Source: CAWGYQ01 sp963817395
Lineage (GTDB): Bacteria > Acidobacteriota > Vicinamibacteria > Vicinamibacterales > CAVPJW01
Assembly (NCBI GenBank): GCA_963817395.1
Contig: CAWFOC010000003.1
Span: 930,001-994,000, forward strand
Direction of reading: 5' to 3'
Length of the DNA: 64,000 bases
Positions within the stretch are counted from its first letter, which is position 1; each line of letters starts with the position of its first letter. Below are positions 9,196 through 17,343 of this stretch, piece after piece. The translations under genes and the position numbers were made by a program. The notes beneath the pieces were generated by a model that saw only the letters and a list, made by a program, of their open reading frames with translations, was not told the DNA's origin and searched no databases.

Positions 9196-10741
9196 ATGAG
9201 AGCGATTTTTTCCCAAATCTGCCGGTGGGTGGAGCAGCCCCGCTTCGCCATCCCAATCCTCATCGGGCTGGCCGTGCTCCTTCGCCTGCCCAATCTCACC
9301 GAGAGCTTGTGGTTCGACGAGGTTGTCTATTCGACGCTCTACAGGGGGCCGAGCGAGGAACGGCTCTGGCGCACGCTCATGAGAGTTCCTGGCCCGCCTC
9401 TCTATCTCGTCTGGGGGTTCTATTGGGCCCATCTCTTCGGTGAGAGCGAGCTGATTGTCAGGCTGCCGTCCCTTGTCTGCGGACTCGGATCGGTCGTGCT
9501 GACCTACCTGATTGCGAGGCGCTTCGTCAGTGGAGGCGCGGCGTTCCTCGCCGGGATCGTGCTCTGTTTCTCGCCGGCTCACGTCTGGTATTCCCAGGAG
9601 GCCACGCCGTACGCGATGACGATGTTCTTCCTGCTGGTGGCGGTGTATGTCTGGCCGCGCGTGTCGACGCTGCCGTTCTCCGTCGCCGCCTGGGAGATCT
9701 ATGTCGGCGCCCTCATGCTGGCCGTGTTCACGCACTATTACGCGGCGGTTTTCCTGGCGCCTTTCACGATTCTCGCGGTGACCGGCGAGAAAGACGATTC
9801 GCTCGAAGATTCTCCTGGCCCATGGCCTGGTCGTTCTGGCGGTCGGCCTCTGGTTTGCCACCCGACACACCGGCGGAACGATTGTGACCGGCGTGGATTT
9901 CCTGAGCTCATTCACGTTGTTTCAGTGGTGGATGCTGTTCTTCAACTGGTTCCTTCACGGCAACGCGCTCTGGTCGTTCTCTCCGTCGCGCAGAACGCTC
10001 CAGAGCCTGCTCAACTACTCCCCACATTCTGGCGCTTCAACTCGCCGTGGCGGTGATTGTCGTTCGCGGGCTCTGGCCGAGCCGCGCCCGGCGGGGTCAC
10101 CTGCACGGCTGGGAGCTGGCACTCTATCTGTGCAGCCTGCCGCTCGTCGTGTTTCTGCTCAGCCTGGCGGGCCACCGTCACCTCTATATCGAGCGATACC
10201 TGCTGATTGCTCTGCCATTTTTCGTCATCGCGCTGGTCAGGGGCGCAACCAGCTTTTCGAGCGCCAGGCTCAACGCCGTGATGGCCACGTCCGTGGTTCT
10301 CCTGACGGTCGCGTCCTATGCGGCGTTGTTGCGCAAGGACATGCAGTGGACGGTGTACAAGCCGAACCCCGACTGGCGGTCGGCCGCCATAGCCATCGGT
10401 TCGGCCGACACGCCGCCCGAGCGAATGCTGCTGCTGTCGACCATTCCACTGGACGACTTCGACTTCTACCTTCGGAAGGAGATGCCTGGCGGAAGGCCGC
10501 GGATCGAGCGATACAATCCGGCCAAGGTCCGATCGGCACTGGATCCGAGGACGAGACTCCGAGGTCGTGGTCGTCAAGAATCGCTTCTGGCCAAACGAGA
10601 TCGATCGCGTGATCGAGGAGCTCAAGAAGGACGACAGGTTGGCCTTCACGACCGTCGTGACCTTCAAAGGTATCGAGCTGCACAGATTCGTTCCGACCGG
10701 CGCGCTCCACGCGCCTGTCGAATCGCGAGGAAAGTCACTGA
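9196..10741 (+). CDS. GT39-type membrane glycosyltransferase-like protein, frameshifted
   Basis: A polytopic membrane protein that resembles the dolichyl-phosphate-mannose/ArnT glycosyltransferase fold. The N-terminus has LRLPNLTESLWFDEVVYST (the acidic residue follows the first TM segment), then SPAHVWYSQEATPYAM and many hydrophobic helices. The frame moves +1 at about 9790-9815, again at 10019-10024 (a C-run), and again at about 10540-10556 before VVVKNRFWPNEIDRV. The last frame runs straight into E1alpha, so the true stop is unclear; a TGA at 10739-10741 overlapping the E1alpha ATG is the likely one. It is either a consensus-error casualty or a decaying gene. The 290 bp upstream (8905-9195) shows nothing recognisable. 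Confidence 0.6.
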
Positions 10742-11784
10742 TGCTCGAAACGGAGCAGACGACGGGCGACGCGTTCCTGGATCCGGCGATCGATCGGACC
10801 GAGATTAGACCGTTCGAAGCCCACGCGACGGAGGAGCTGCTGTCCTGGTACCGCAGCATGAGGCTGGCCCGCACGCTGGAACAGAAGCTGGCCTCGCTCT
10901 ACCGCCAGGGCCAGATCGTGGGTGCCGTCTATCTGGGCATGGGACAGGAAGCCATCGCCACGGGCGTCGTCAGCCTGCTCGAGCCCCGCGACTATTTCTC
11001 GACCGTGTCCCGCAATCTTGCCGGGTGGCTCCATCGCGGCGTGGAAGCGAAGCACGTGCTGGCACGATGGTTCGGCAAGGACATTCCTCCCGCGCATGGC
11101 CGTGACCTCGGCCTCTTTCTGGCCGACCTCGCTGGCTTCGGCATCGCGCCGTATCACAATGGGTCGATGGCGTCGTGGATTCCATCGGGCGCGGGCTTTG
11201 CGCTGGCCTTCAAGTACCGTCGCGAGCCGCGCGTCTATGTGGCGTTCACGGGCGACGGCGCCACGAGCCCTGGCGACTTCTACGAGGGGCTGAACTTCGC
11301 GTCCATCCACAAGCTGCCGCTCGTGGTCATCGTCGAAAACAACTGTTTCGGCTATTCGACCCCGACGTGCCTGCAGATGCCGGTGGCGAACGTGGCCGAT
11401 CGAGCGCCGGCGTTCAACATTCCGGCGGAGATTGCGTTCGGCAACGACATCTTCGAGGTCCGCCGTGTGGCGCGTCGTGCGCTCGATCACGCCAGGAGCG
11501 GTCGGGGACCCTATCTCGTGGAATTCAAGACGTTTCGACAACGCGGCCACGGAGAGCACGACGACATGAGCTATGTGCCCCGCGAGCTGCGCACGTTCTG
11601 GGAGCGCCGCGATCCGATCCAGCTCTTTCTCGACTACTTGACCGGTCCGGGCGGCATCGGGCGTGAAGCGATTGACGGCATCAATCGCGAGTGCGCCACG
11701 CTCATCGAGGAGGGCGTGGACTGGGCGCGGGCGCAACCGGATCCCTCACCCGAGTCGGTCCTCTGGAGACTGTACAAGGACTAG
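10741..11784 (+). CDS. 2-oxo acid dehydrogenase E1 component, alpha subunit
   Basis: 347 residues. Thiamine-diphosphate-dependent decarboxylating subunit of a pyruvate/branched-chain/acetoin-type dehydrogenase complex, working with the adjacent E1beta and E2. The ThDP/Mg motif GDGATSPGDFYEGLN ... ENN is intact, and YHNGSMASWIPSGAGFALA is typical of branched-chain-type E1alpha. The ATG at 10741 is preceded by GAGGAAAG about 6 nt away. The open frame continues upstream only because of frameshifts in the preceding gene. The substrate cannot be fixed by sequence inspection. Confidence 0.88.
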   Translation: MLETEQTTGDAFLDPAIDRTEIRPFEAHATEELLSWYRSMRLARTLEQKLASLYRQGQIVGAVYLGMGQEAIATGVVSLLEPRDYFSTVSRNLAGWLHRGVEAKHVLARWFGKDIPPAHGRDLGLFLADLAGFGIAPYHNGSMASWIPSGAGFALAFKYRREPRVYVAFTGDGATSPGDFYEGLNFASIHKLPLVVIVENNCFGYSTPTCLQMPVANVADRAPAFNIPAEIAFGNDIFEVRRVARRALDHARSGRGPYLVEFKTFRQRGHGEHDDMSYVPRELRTFWERRDPIQLFLDYLTGPGGIGREAIDGINRECATLIEEGVDWARAQPDPSPESVLWRLYKD

Positions 11785-11788
11785 ACTG

Positions 11789-12763
11789 GTGCCCACCGTC
11801 ACCTACCTCGAGGCGATTTCGCAGGCCCTCCGCGAGGAGATGCGCCGCGATGCGAACGTCATTCTCCTGGGCGAAGACATCGGCGTCTTCGGGGGCGCCT
11901 TCAAGATCACGCGCGGGTTTCTGGACGAGTTCGGCGCCGAGCGTGTCATCGACACACCAATCAGCGAGAGCGGTTTCGTCGGTGCAGCCTGCGGGGCGGC
12001 CATCGAAGGTCTTCGACCGGTCGTCGAGTTCCAGTTCGCCGACTTCATCGCGTGCGCCTTCGATCAGATCGTGAACTTCGCGGCGAAGGCCTATTACCGC
12101 TGGGGCACGCCGGTTCCGGTGGTGTTTCGCGGCCCGTCCGGCGGAGGATTTCGCGGCGGGCCGTTTCATTCACAGAACCCCGAGGCCTGGTTCACGCACG
12201 TGCCGGGCCTCAAGGTAGTCCAGCCCTCGACGCCCTACGATGCCAAGGGGTTGATGAAGGCCTCCATCCGCGACCACAATCCCGTCATCTACTTTGAGCA
12301 CAAGCATCTCTATCGCCGGATTCGCGAAGAGATCCCGGACGAGGATTTCGTGGTGCCAATCGGCGTCGCCGACGTCAAGCGTGAGGGCCGGGATCTGACG
12401 CTCGTCACCTACGGCGCCATGGTGCACGAATCGCTGGCGGCGGCCGAGCGGCTCTCGAAGGAAGGGGCCGAGTGCGAGGTCATCGACCTGCGCACGCTCT
12501 GTCCGCTGGACACGCAGACGGTTCTCGCCAGCGTCCGGCGCACGGCTCGCGTCCTCATCGTCCATGAAGCGCACCTGACCGGCGGAGTTGGCGCCGAGGT
12601 CGCGGCGATTGTCGCGCAGGGCGCGTTCGAGGCCCTCGATGCACCGGTTACCCGCCTGGCGAGCCTGGACGTACCGATCCCGTTTGCCGGTTCGCTCGAA
12701 GACGCGGTGCTGCCGAATGCGGAGAAGATCTACACGACAGCCGTGGACGTGCTGGAGTATTGA
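11789..12763 (+). CDS. 2-oxo acid dehydrogenase E1 component, beta subunit
   Basis: 324 residues from a GTG at 11789, 4 bp after the E1alpha stop. TYLEAISQALREEM, LLGEDIGVFGGAF and TPISESGFVGAACGAA are characteristic of the transketolase-like pyrimidine-binding domain. DVPIPFAGSLEDAVLP closes the C-terminal domain. It forms the alpha2beta2 E1 heterotetramer with the preceding gene product. No E3 (dihydrolipoyl dehydrogenase) gene is present in the window, so the complex must use one encoded elsewhere. Confidence 0.9.
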   Translation: MPTVTYLEAISQALREEMRRDANVILLGEDIGVFGGAFKITRGFLDEFGAERVIDTPISESGFVGAACGAAIEGLRPVVEFQFADFIACAFDQIVNFAAKAYYRWGTPVPVVFRGPSGGGFRGGPFHSQNPEAWFTHVPGLKVVQPSTPYDAKGLMKASIRDHNPVIYFEHKHLYRRIREEIPDEDFVVPIGVADVKREGRDLTLVTYGAMVHESLAAAERLSKEGAECEVIDLRTLCPLDTQTVLASVRRTARVLIVHEAHLTGGVGAEVAAIVAQGAFEALDAPVTRLASLDVPIPFAGSLEDAVLPNAEKIYTTAVDVLEY

Positions 12764-12771
12764 CTGTCCCG

Positions 12772-14128
12772 ATGAGTGACCAGGCTTCAGTGCCGGTCGT
12801 GATGCCGCAGATGGGCGAGTCGCTCGCCGAGGGCACGCTCGTCCGCTGGCTGAAGAAGCCAGGCGACACCGTCCAGCGCGACGAGCCGCTGTTCGAGATT
12901 TCCACCGACAAGGTGGATACGGACGTGCCTTCTTCGGCGGCTGGTGTGCTCGGGACAATTCTCGTTCGAGAAGGGCAGACAGTTGCGATCGGCACCACGG
13001 TTGCGCTGATCACGCCAGCGACCTCGACAGAGAAGTCGGGTTCTGCAGTCTCTGCGACGAACGAACCGGTTGCCGACTCCGGAGGCGGGCACTTTCGCGC
13101 GGATCATGCGCCGCAGACGATTGTGCGCCGCGGCGTTCGATCCGACGCTCCTGCCAGTTCCCTACCCGCCGGACAGGCGGCGTCGTTCACTCCGGCCGTG
13201 CTCGAGACGGCCCGTCAGTCGGGAGTGTCGCTTGCGCGGCTCACGACGCTGGCCGGTTCCGGCCGCGGCGGGCGGATCACGAAGCGCGACGTCGAGCGGT
13301 TTCTCTCTCTGCAAAGGGAGTCGGAGGGCGTCGTGGCGCCCGACCTCGGGACGCCATCCGGGCGACGGGGCGCCACGCGAGTACCTGTACACGCCGAAGT
13401 CGGGAGATCGGCTCGAGCCCATGTCGCCGGTGCGGCGCAAGATCGCGCACCACATGACGTGGTCGGTGCGCATCAGCCCGCACGCGACGGCGTTTGCGGA
13501 GTGCGACATGTCGGGTGCGGTTGCCACCCTGGCCGAACGCCGTGGCATGCTCGAGACGAGTGCTGGCGCGCCGCTCACCCACACCGTGTTGGCGGCCTAT
13601 TGTGTGGTCCAGGCCCTGGAGGAGTTCCCCTCGCTCAACGCATCGGTTGTCGGCGACACGCTGGTGATCAAGCCGCAGGTCCATCTTGGAGTGGCCGTGG
13701 CGCTCGAAGACACCGACGATCTCGTTGTCCCGGTCGTGCGATCGGCCGGCCACCTGTCGATCGCGGATCTCGCACGCGCCATCGGCGATTTGGTCACTCG
13801 TGCTCGCGCCCGCATGCTCGCGGCCGAGGACGTTCAGGGTGGAACCTTCACGTTGACCAATCCGGGCGTCATCGGTGGATTGGCGGGCACACCCATCCTC
13901 AATCAGCCGCAGGTAGGTATCCTCGGTCTCGGCGCCATAACCAAGCGCGCCGTTGTCGTCAACGATGCGATCACCATCCGGCCGATGATGACGATGGCGT
14001 TGACGTTCGATCATCGGGCTGCGGACGGGATGCTCGCGTTCCGATTTCTCGCGCGTGTGCGCGAGTTGCTCGAGCATTTGCCACTGGACCTCGACAGCGG
14101 ATCGTCCGCGCGGCGGGACGTACCGTGA
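12772..14128 (+). CDS. 2-oxo acid dehydrogenase E2, dihydrolipoyl acyltransferase (one frameshift)
   Basis: The N-terminal lipoyl domain has the lipoylation motif STDKVDTDV. A short linker leads to the peripheral-subunit-binding domain (SLARLTTLAGSGRGGRITKRD), and the catalytic domain ends in the active-site block FDHRAADG (His plus Asp). The frame moves +1 within about 13330-13385, between the binding domain and the catalytic domain segment LEPMSPVRRKIAHHM. Joined, the product is about 450 residues, normal for E2. The ATG at 12772 is preferred to an in-frame TTG at 12760. Confidence 0.85.
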
Positions 14129-14159
14129 TCGCCGGGGCATCGAGGAGGCGGGCGCTATA

Positions 14160-14963
14160 ATGCCGGCCATCCGGGCTGATCCGTTGGTGCGCCTCCAGGG
14201 AAGAGTCACTGTCGTCACCGGCGGCGGGCGCGGCATCGGCCGCGCCATTGCCCTGGCGATGGCGGCTGCGGGGGCGAGGGTGGCGGTTGCGGCCCGGTCG
14301 CGCGCCGATGTGGATCGCGTGGCGCGGGACGCCATTGCCAGGAAAGGTCAGGCGATCGGCGTCACCTGCGATGTCACGTCGGCGGCGGCCATCGAGCGGG
14401 CGTTCGCGGAAGTCGTCGAGCGGTTCGGGCCGGTCGAGGTGCTGATCAACAACGCCGGCTTCGTCGAGTCCGCGCCGTTGTCTCGTCTCGACGAGACGCT
14501 CTGGTCGCGAACGATCGCCGTGAATCTCACGGGTACGTATCTCTGCACGCGTCGCGCCCTGCCTTCCATGGTCGAGCGGGGCTACGGGCGTGTCATCAAC
14601 ATTGCGTCAGTGGCCGCACGCGTCGGGTTTCGCTATACGGCGGCCTACTGCGCTGCCAAGCACGGCGTGCTCGGCTTTACTCGCGCGGTCGCGCTCGAAG
14701 TGGCCGGACAAGGCATCACCGTCAACGCCATCTGTCCCGGCTGGGTCGACACCGACATGACGCAGGCATCCATCGCACGGATCGTCGAGAAAACCGGCCG
14801 GCCCGCGGCCGACGTCCGGCGGGCGTTCGAGGAGATGAGCCCTCAGAAACGCCTCATTCACCCCGAGGAGATCGCCTCCGTCGCTGTGTTTCTTGCCGGC
14901 GATGACGCTTCGGGAATTACGGGTCAGGCCATCGACGTCGACGGCGGCGAAGTGATGGCATGA
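14160..14963 (+). CDS. SDR-family oxidoreductase (3-hydroxyacyl-CoA dehydrogenase-like)
   Basis: 267 residues, cytosolic classical SDR. NAD(P) binding TGGGRGIGRA, NNAG, the catalytic Ser in IASVAARVGF, the Y-x-x-x-K pair in AAYCAAKHG, and ICPGWVDTDM are all present. A purine-rich site (GAGGAGG at about 14142) precedes the ATG at 14160. In this setting, next to RidA, enoyl-CoA hydratase and acyl-CoA dehydrogenase, it probably oxidises or reduces an alicyclic hydroxyacyl/ketoacyl-CoA formed from anthraniloyl-CoA. That substrate is inferred from context only. Confidence 0.88.
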   Translation: MPAIRADPLVRLQGRVTVVTGGGRGIGRAIALAMAAAGARVAVAARSRADVDRVARDAIARKGQAIGVTCDVTSAAAIERAFAEVVERFGPVEVLINNAGFVESAPLSRLDETLWSRTIAVNLTGTYLCTRRALPSMVERGYGRVINIASVAARVGFRYTAAYCAAKHGVLGFTRAVALEVAGQGITVNAICPGWVDTDMTQASIARIVEKTGRPAADVRRAFEEMSPQKRLIHPEEIASVAVFLAGDDASGITGQAIDVDGGEVMA

Positions 14964-14979
14964 GCGAGCGGCCGCTCTC

Positions 14980-15375
14980 ATGCGCCTGATCAATCCATCC
15001 ACGCTCGCCTCGCCGCGCGGCTACACGCACGGCGTGCTCATGGCGCCGGGTTCGCTCCTCTGCGTCGCCGGGCAGATTGGATGGGACGCTGAACGCCGCC
15101 TGGTGAGCCATCGTTTTACCGACCAGTTCGACCGCGCGCTGGGCAATGTCCTGGCGATCGTCGCCGAAGCGGGAGGCACACCCGAGTCGATTGCCCGGCT
15201 GACGATTTATGTCGTCGACAAGTCCGAGTACCTGGCCGAGATCGAGGCCATCGGCCTGGTCTATCGCCAGCGAATGGGCAGGCACTTTCCGGCGATGACT
15301 CTGGTCGAGGTAAAGAGCCTCCTCGAGCCCGGCGCGAAGGTGGAAATCGAGGGAACCGCCGTTGTCCGCTCCTGA
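14980..15375 (+). CDS. RidA-family (YjgF/YER057c) enamine/imine deaminase
   Basis: 131 residues, a complete RidA-like chorismate-mutase-fold trimer subunit. LLCVAGQIGWDAE, a conserved Asn-rich helix (DRALGNVLAIVAEAGG), TIYVVDKSEY and a C-terminal VKSLLEPGAKVEIEGTAV block are seen. RidA proteins hydrolyse reactive enamines and imines. The dearomatised product of anthraniloyl-CoA keeps its amino group as an enamine, so deamination of that intermediate is an attractive role. It starts 16 bp after the SDR stop and overlaps the hydratase gene by 14 bp. Confidence 0.85.
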   Translation: MRLINPSTLASPRGYTHGVLMAPGSLLCVAGQIGWDAERRLVSHRFTDQFDRALGNVLAIVAEAGGTPESIARLTIYVVDKSEYLAEIEAIGLVYRQRMGRHFPAMTLVEVKSLLEPGAKVEIEGTAVVRS

Positions 15376-16180
15376 GCCTCGGCCATCGCCGCGCAGCTTC
15401 CGCTACGAGCAGGACGAGGGTGGTATTGCCACCATCACGCTCGACCGCCCCGATCGCCTGAATGCCCTGACCTTTGATGTCTATGCCGAGCTTCGCGATA
15501 CGTTCGTGACGCTCGCGGCGTGTCCGTCGGTTCGTGTCGTCATTCTCACCGGGTCGGGCCGCGCGTTCTGCTCCGGGGGCGATGTCACGGACATCATCGG
15601 CGAGTTGATCACGCGCGACACCGGGGCGCTTCTCGAGTTCACGCGCATGACCGGGTCGCTCGTCCAGAGCATTCGTGCGCTCCGGGCGCCCGTGATCGCC
15701 GCCATCAATGGCGTGGCCGCGGGGGCCGGCGCCGTCATCGCGCTGGCGTGCGATCTGCGTGTGGCCAGCGAGACGGCCAGTCTCGCGTTTTTGTTCCCCA
15801 AGGTGGGCCTTGCCGGAGCAGACATGGGCGCCGCCTATCTGCTGCCGCGCGTGGTCGGCCTGGCGAGGGCCACCGAAATTCTGTTCTTCGGCGATCCCAT
15901 CGAGGCGAAAGACGCCCTGCGCTTCGGTCTCGTCTCGCGCGTCGTGCCGCCGTCCATGCTGCGCGACGAGGCGCGCTCGTTTGCCGAGCGCCTTGCCAGC
16001 GGTCCCACGTTCGCGCTCGGGCTCACCAAGACGCTGCTCAATCACGAGCTCGACGTCGACTTCGCGGCCGCCATCGAGGCCGAGGCCCAGGCGCAGGCCC
16101 TCTGCATGCAGACGCACGATTTCAAGGAAGCGTTCGAGGCCTTCAAGGCCAAGCGTCCGCCGAAGTTCCAGGGTCGCTGA
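15362..16180 (+). CDS. Enoyl-CoA hydratase/isomerase family protein
   Basis: 272 residues from a TTG at 15362, overlapping ridA. The crotonase fold is clear: ITLDRPDRLNAL, the oxyanion-hole block AFCSGGDVTDI, INGVAAGAGAVIALACDLRVAS, and the catalytic region FLFPKVGLAGADMGAAYLLPR. The Glu of typical hydratases at the second site is replaced here by Asp/Gly-type residues, so hydratase, isomerase or ring-hydrolase chemistry are all possible. Anthraniloyl-CoA gene sets characteristically contain such a protein for the beta-oxidation-like steps. Confidence 0.87.
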   Translation: MSAPEPRPSPRSFRYEQDEGGIATITLDRPDRLNALTFDVYAELRDTFVTLAACPSVRVVILTGSGRAFCSGGDVTDIIGELITRDTGALLEFTRMTGSLVQSIRALRAPVIAAINGVAAGAGAVIALACDLRVASETASLAFLFPKVGLAGADMGAAYLLPRVVGLARATEILFFGDPIEAKDALRFGLVSRVVPPSMLRDEARSFAERLASGPTFALGLTKTLLNHELDVDFAAAIEAEAQAQALCMQTHDFKEAFEAFKAKRPPKFQGR

Positions 16181-16182
16181 GC

Positions 16183-17343
16183 GTGATCGACGCCGCCTTT
16201 CTGGAACTCCCACTGTTCGAGCCGCGGCACCGCGAGCTTGGCGTGCACGCGGCCGCGGTCGTTTCTGCACTGGTGGAGCCACACGCATCCGACGCCGACG
16301 CAGGCGATCCGGATCGAGCGGCGAGGGATTTTCTGAGGCTCCTGGCCGCAGAAGGGTTGTTGCGCCATCTCGTGCCCAGCCTGGCGGACCCGCAGCCCGA
16401 CTTGCGATCCGTGTGTCTGCTGCGTGAGACGGTGGCGTTCTCCTCGGCGCTCGCCGATGCGGTGTTGGCTGTGCAGGGTCTCGGGACTTACCCGATCGGG
16501 CTGGCCGGCACACCCGGGCACAAACAGCGCTATTTGCCGCGAGCCGCCGAGGGCGAGGCTGTCGCCGCGTTCGCGCTCACCGAGCCGGGCGCCGGCTCCG
16601 ACGTGGGAGCGGTGGCGACCACCGCGCGGCGCGACGGCGGACACTACGTCCTCGATGGCGTCAAGACGCTGATCTCCAACGCGCCCATCGCCGATTTTTT
16701 CGTCGTCTTCGCCAAGACCGATCCGGCAGCCGGCGGGCGTGGTCTCTCGGCATTCGTCGTGGATCGGGAGACGCCCGGCATGCGGATCGGTGCGCCCATT
16801 CAGTTGATGGCGCCCCATTCCATCGCCGGCTTCGAGCTGACGGCGTGTCGCGTGCCTGTTGCGCAGCGGCTGGGCGAGGAGGGCGACGGCCTCAAGCTGG
16901 CGCTGACCACGCTGGACTTCTTTCGCTCGTCGGTGGGCGCTGCGGCGTGCGGCATGGCCGCCAGGGGCCTGGCCGAAGCAAAGACGCACGTCGTCGCTCG
17001 GCGGCAGTTCGGCTCGGCACTGTCGGATTTTCAGGCGACGAAGCTGGCGCTGGCCGAGATGGCGGTCGATCTCGATGCCGCTCGCCTGCTGGTCTATCGC
17101 GCGGCGTGGACGAGGGATCACACGAGCGCGCGAGTGACGCGCGAAGCGTCGATGGCCAAACTCTACGCGACCGAAGCCGCGCAGCGCGTGGTGGACCGGG
17201 CCGTTCAGCTGCACGGCGGGCTGGGTGTGCAGCGCGGCGTCGTGGTCGAACGGTTGTACCGCGAGGTCCGCGCGCTGAGAATCTACGAGGGGACGTCGGA
17301 GATTCAGCGCCTCGTCATCGCAGACCAGGTGCTTCGGTCGTGA
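16183..17343 (+). CDS. Acyl-CoA dehydrogenase family protein
   Basis: 386 residues from a GTG at 16183, 2 bp after the hydratase stop. FAD-binding motifs FALTEPGAGSDVGAV and, in the C-terminal helical domain, RRQFGSALSDFQATK and LHGGLGVQRG are present, with the end signature YEGTSEIQRLVIA. The position before GT(S/T)E usually holds the catalytic Glu (here YEGTSE). It passes electrons to ETF. Context suggests oxidation of a cyclic or ring-opened acyl-CoA from anthranilate. Confidence 0.9.
   Translation: MIDAAFLELPLFEPRHRELGVHAAAVVSALVEPHASDADAGDPDRAARDFLRLLAAEGLLRHLVPSLADPQPDLRSVCLLRETVAFSSALADAVLAVQGLGTYPIGLAGTPGHKQRYLPRAAEGEAVAAFALTEPGAGSDVGAVATTARRDGGHYVLDGVKTLISNAPIADFFVVFAKTDPAAGGRGLSAFVVDRETPGMRIGAPIQLMAPHSIAGFELTACRVPVAQRLGEEGDGLKLALTTLDFFRSSVGAAACGMAARGLAEAKTHVVARRQFGSALSDFQATKLALAEMAVDLDAARLLVYRAAWTRDHTSARVTREASMAKLYATEAAQRVVDRAVQLHGGLGVQRGVVVERLYREVRALRIYEGTSEIQRLVIADQVLRS

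Noticed and set aside
14156..14161. Perfect TATAAT upstream of the SDR gene.
   Set aside because: It overlaps the ATG at 14160, so it cannot be the -10 box for that start unless transcription is internal to another unit. Operon spacing explains the gene's expression.
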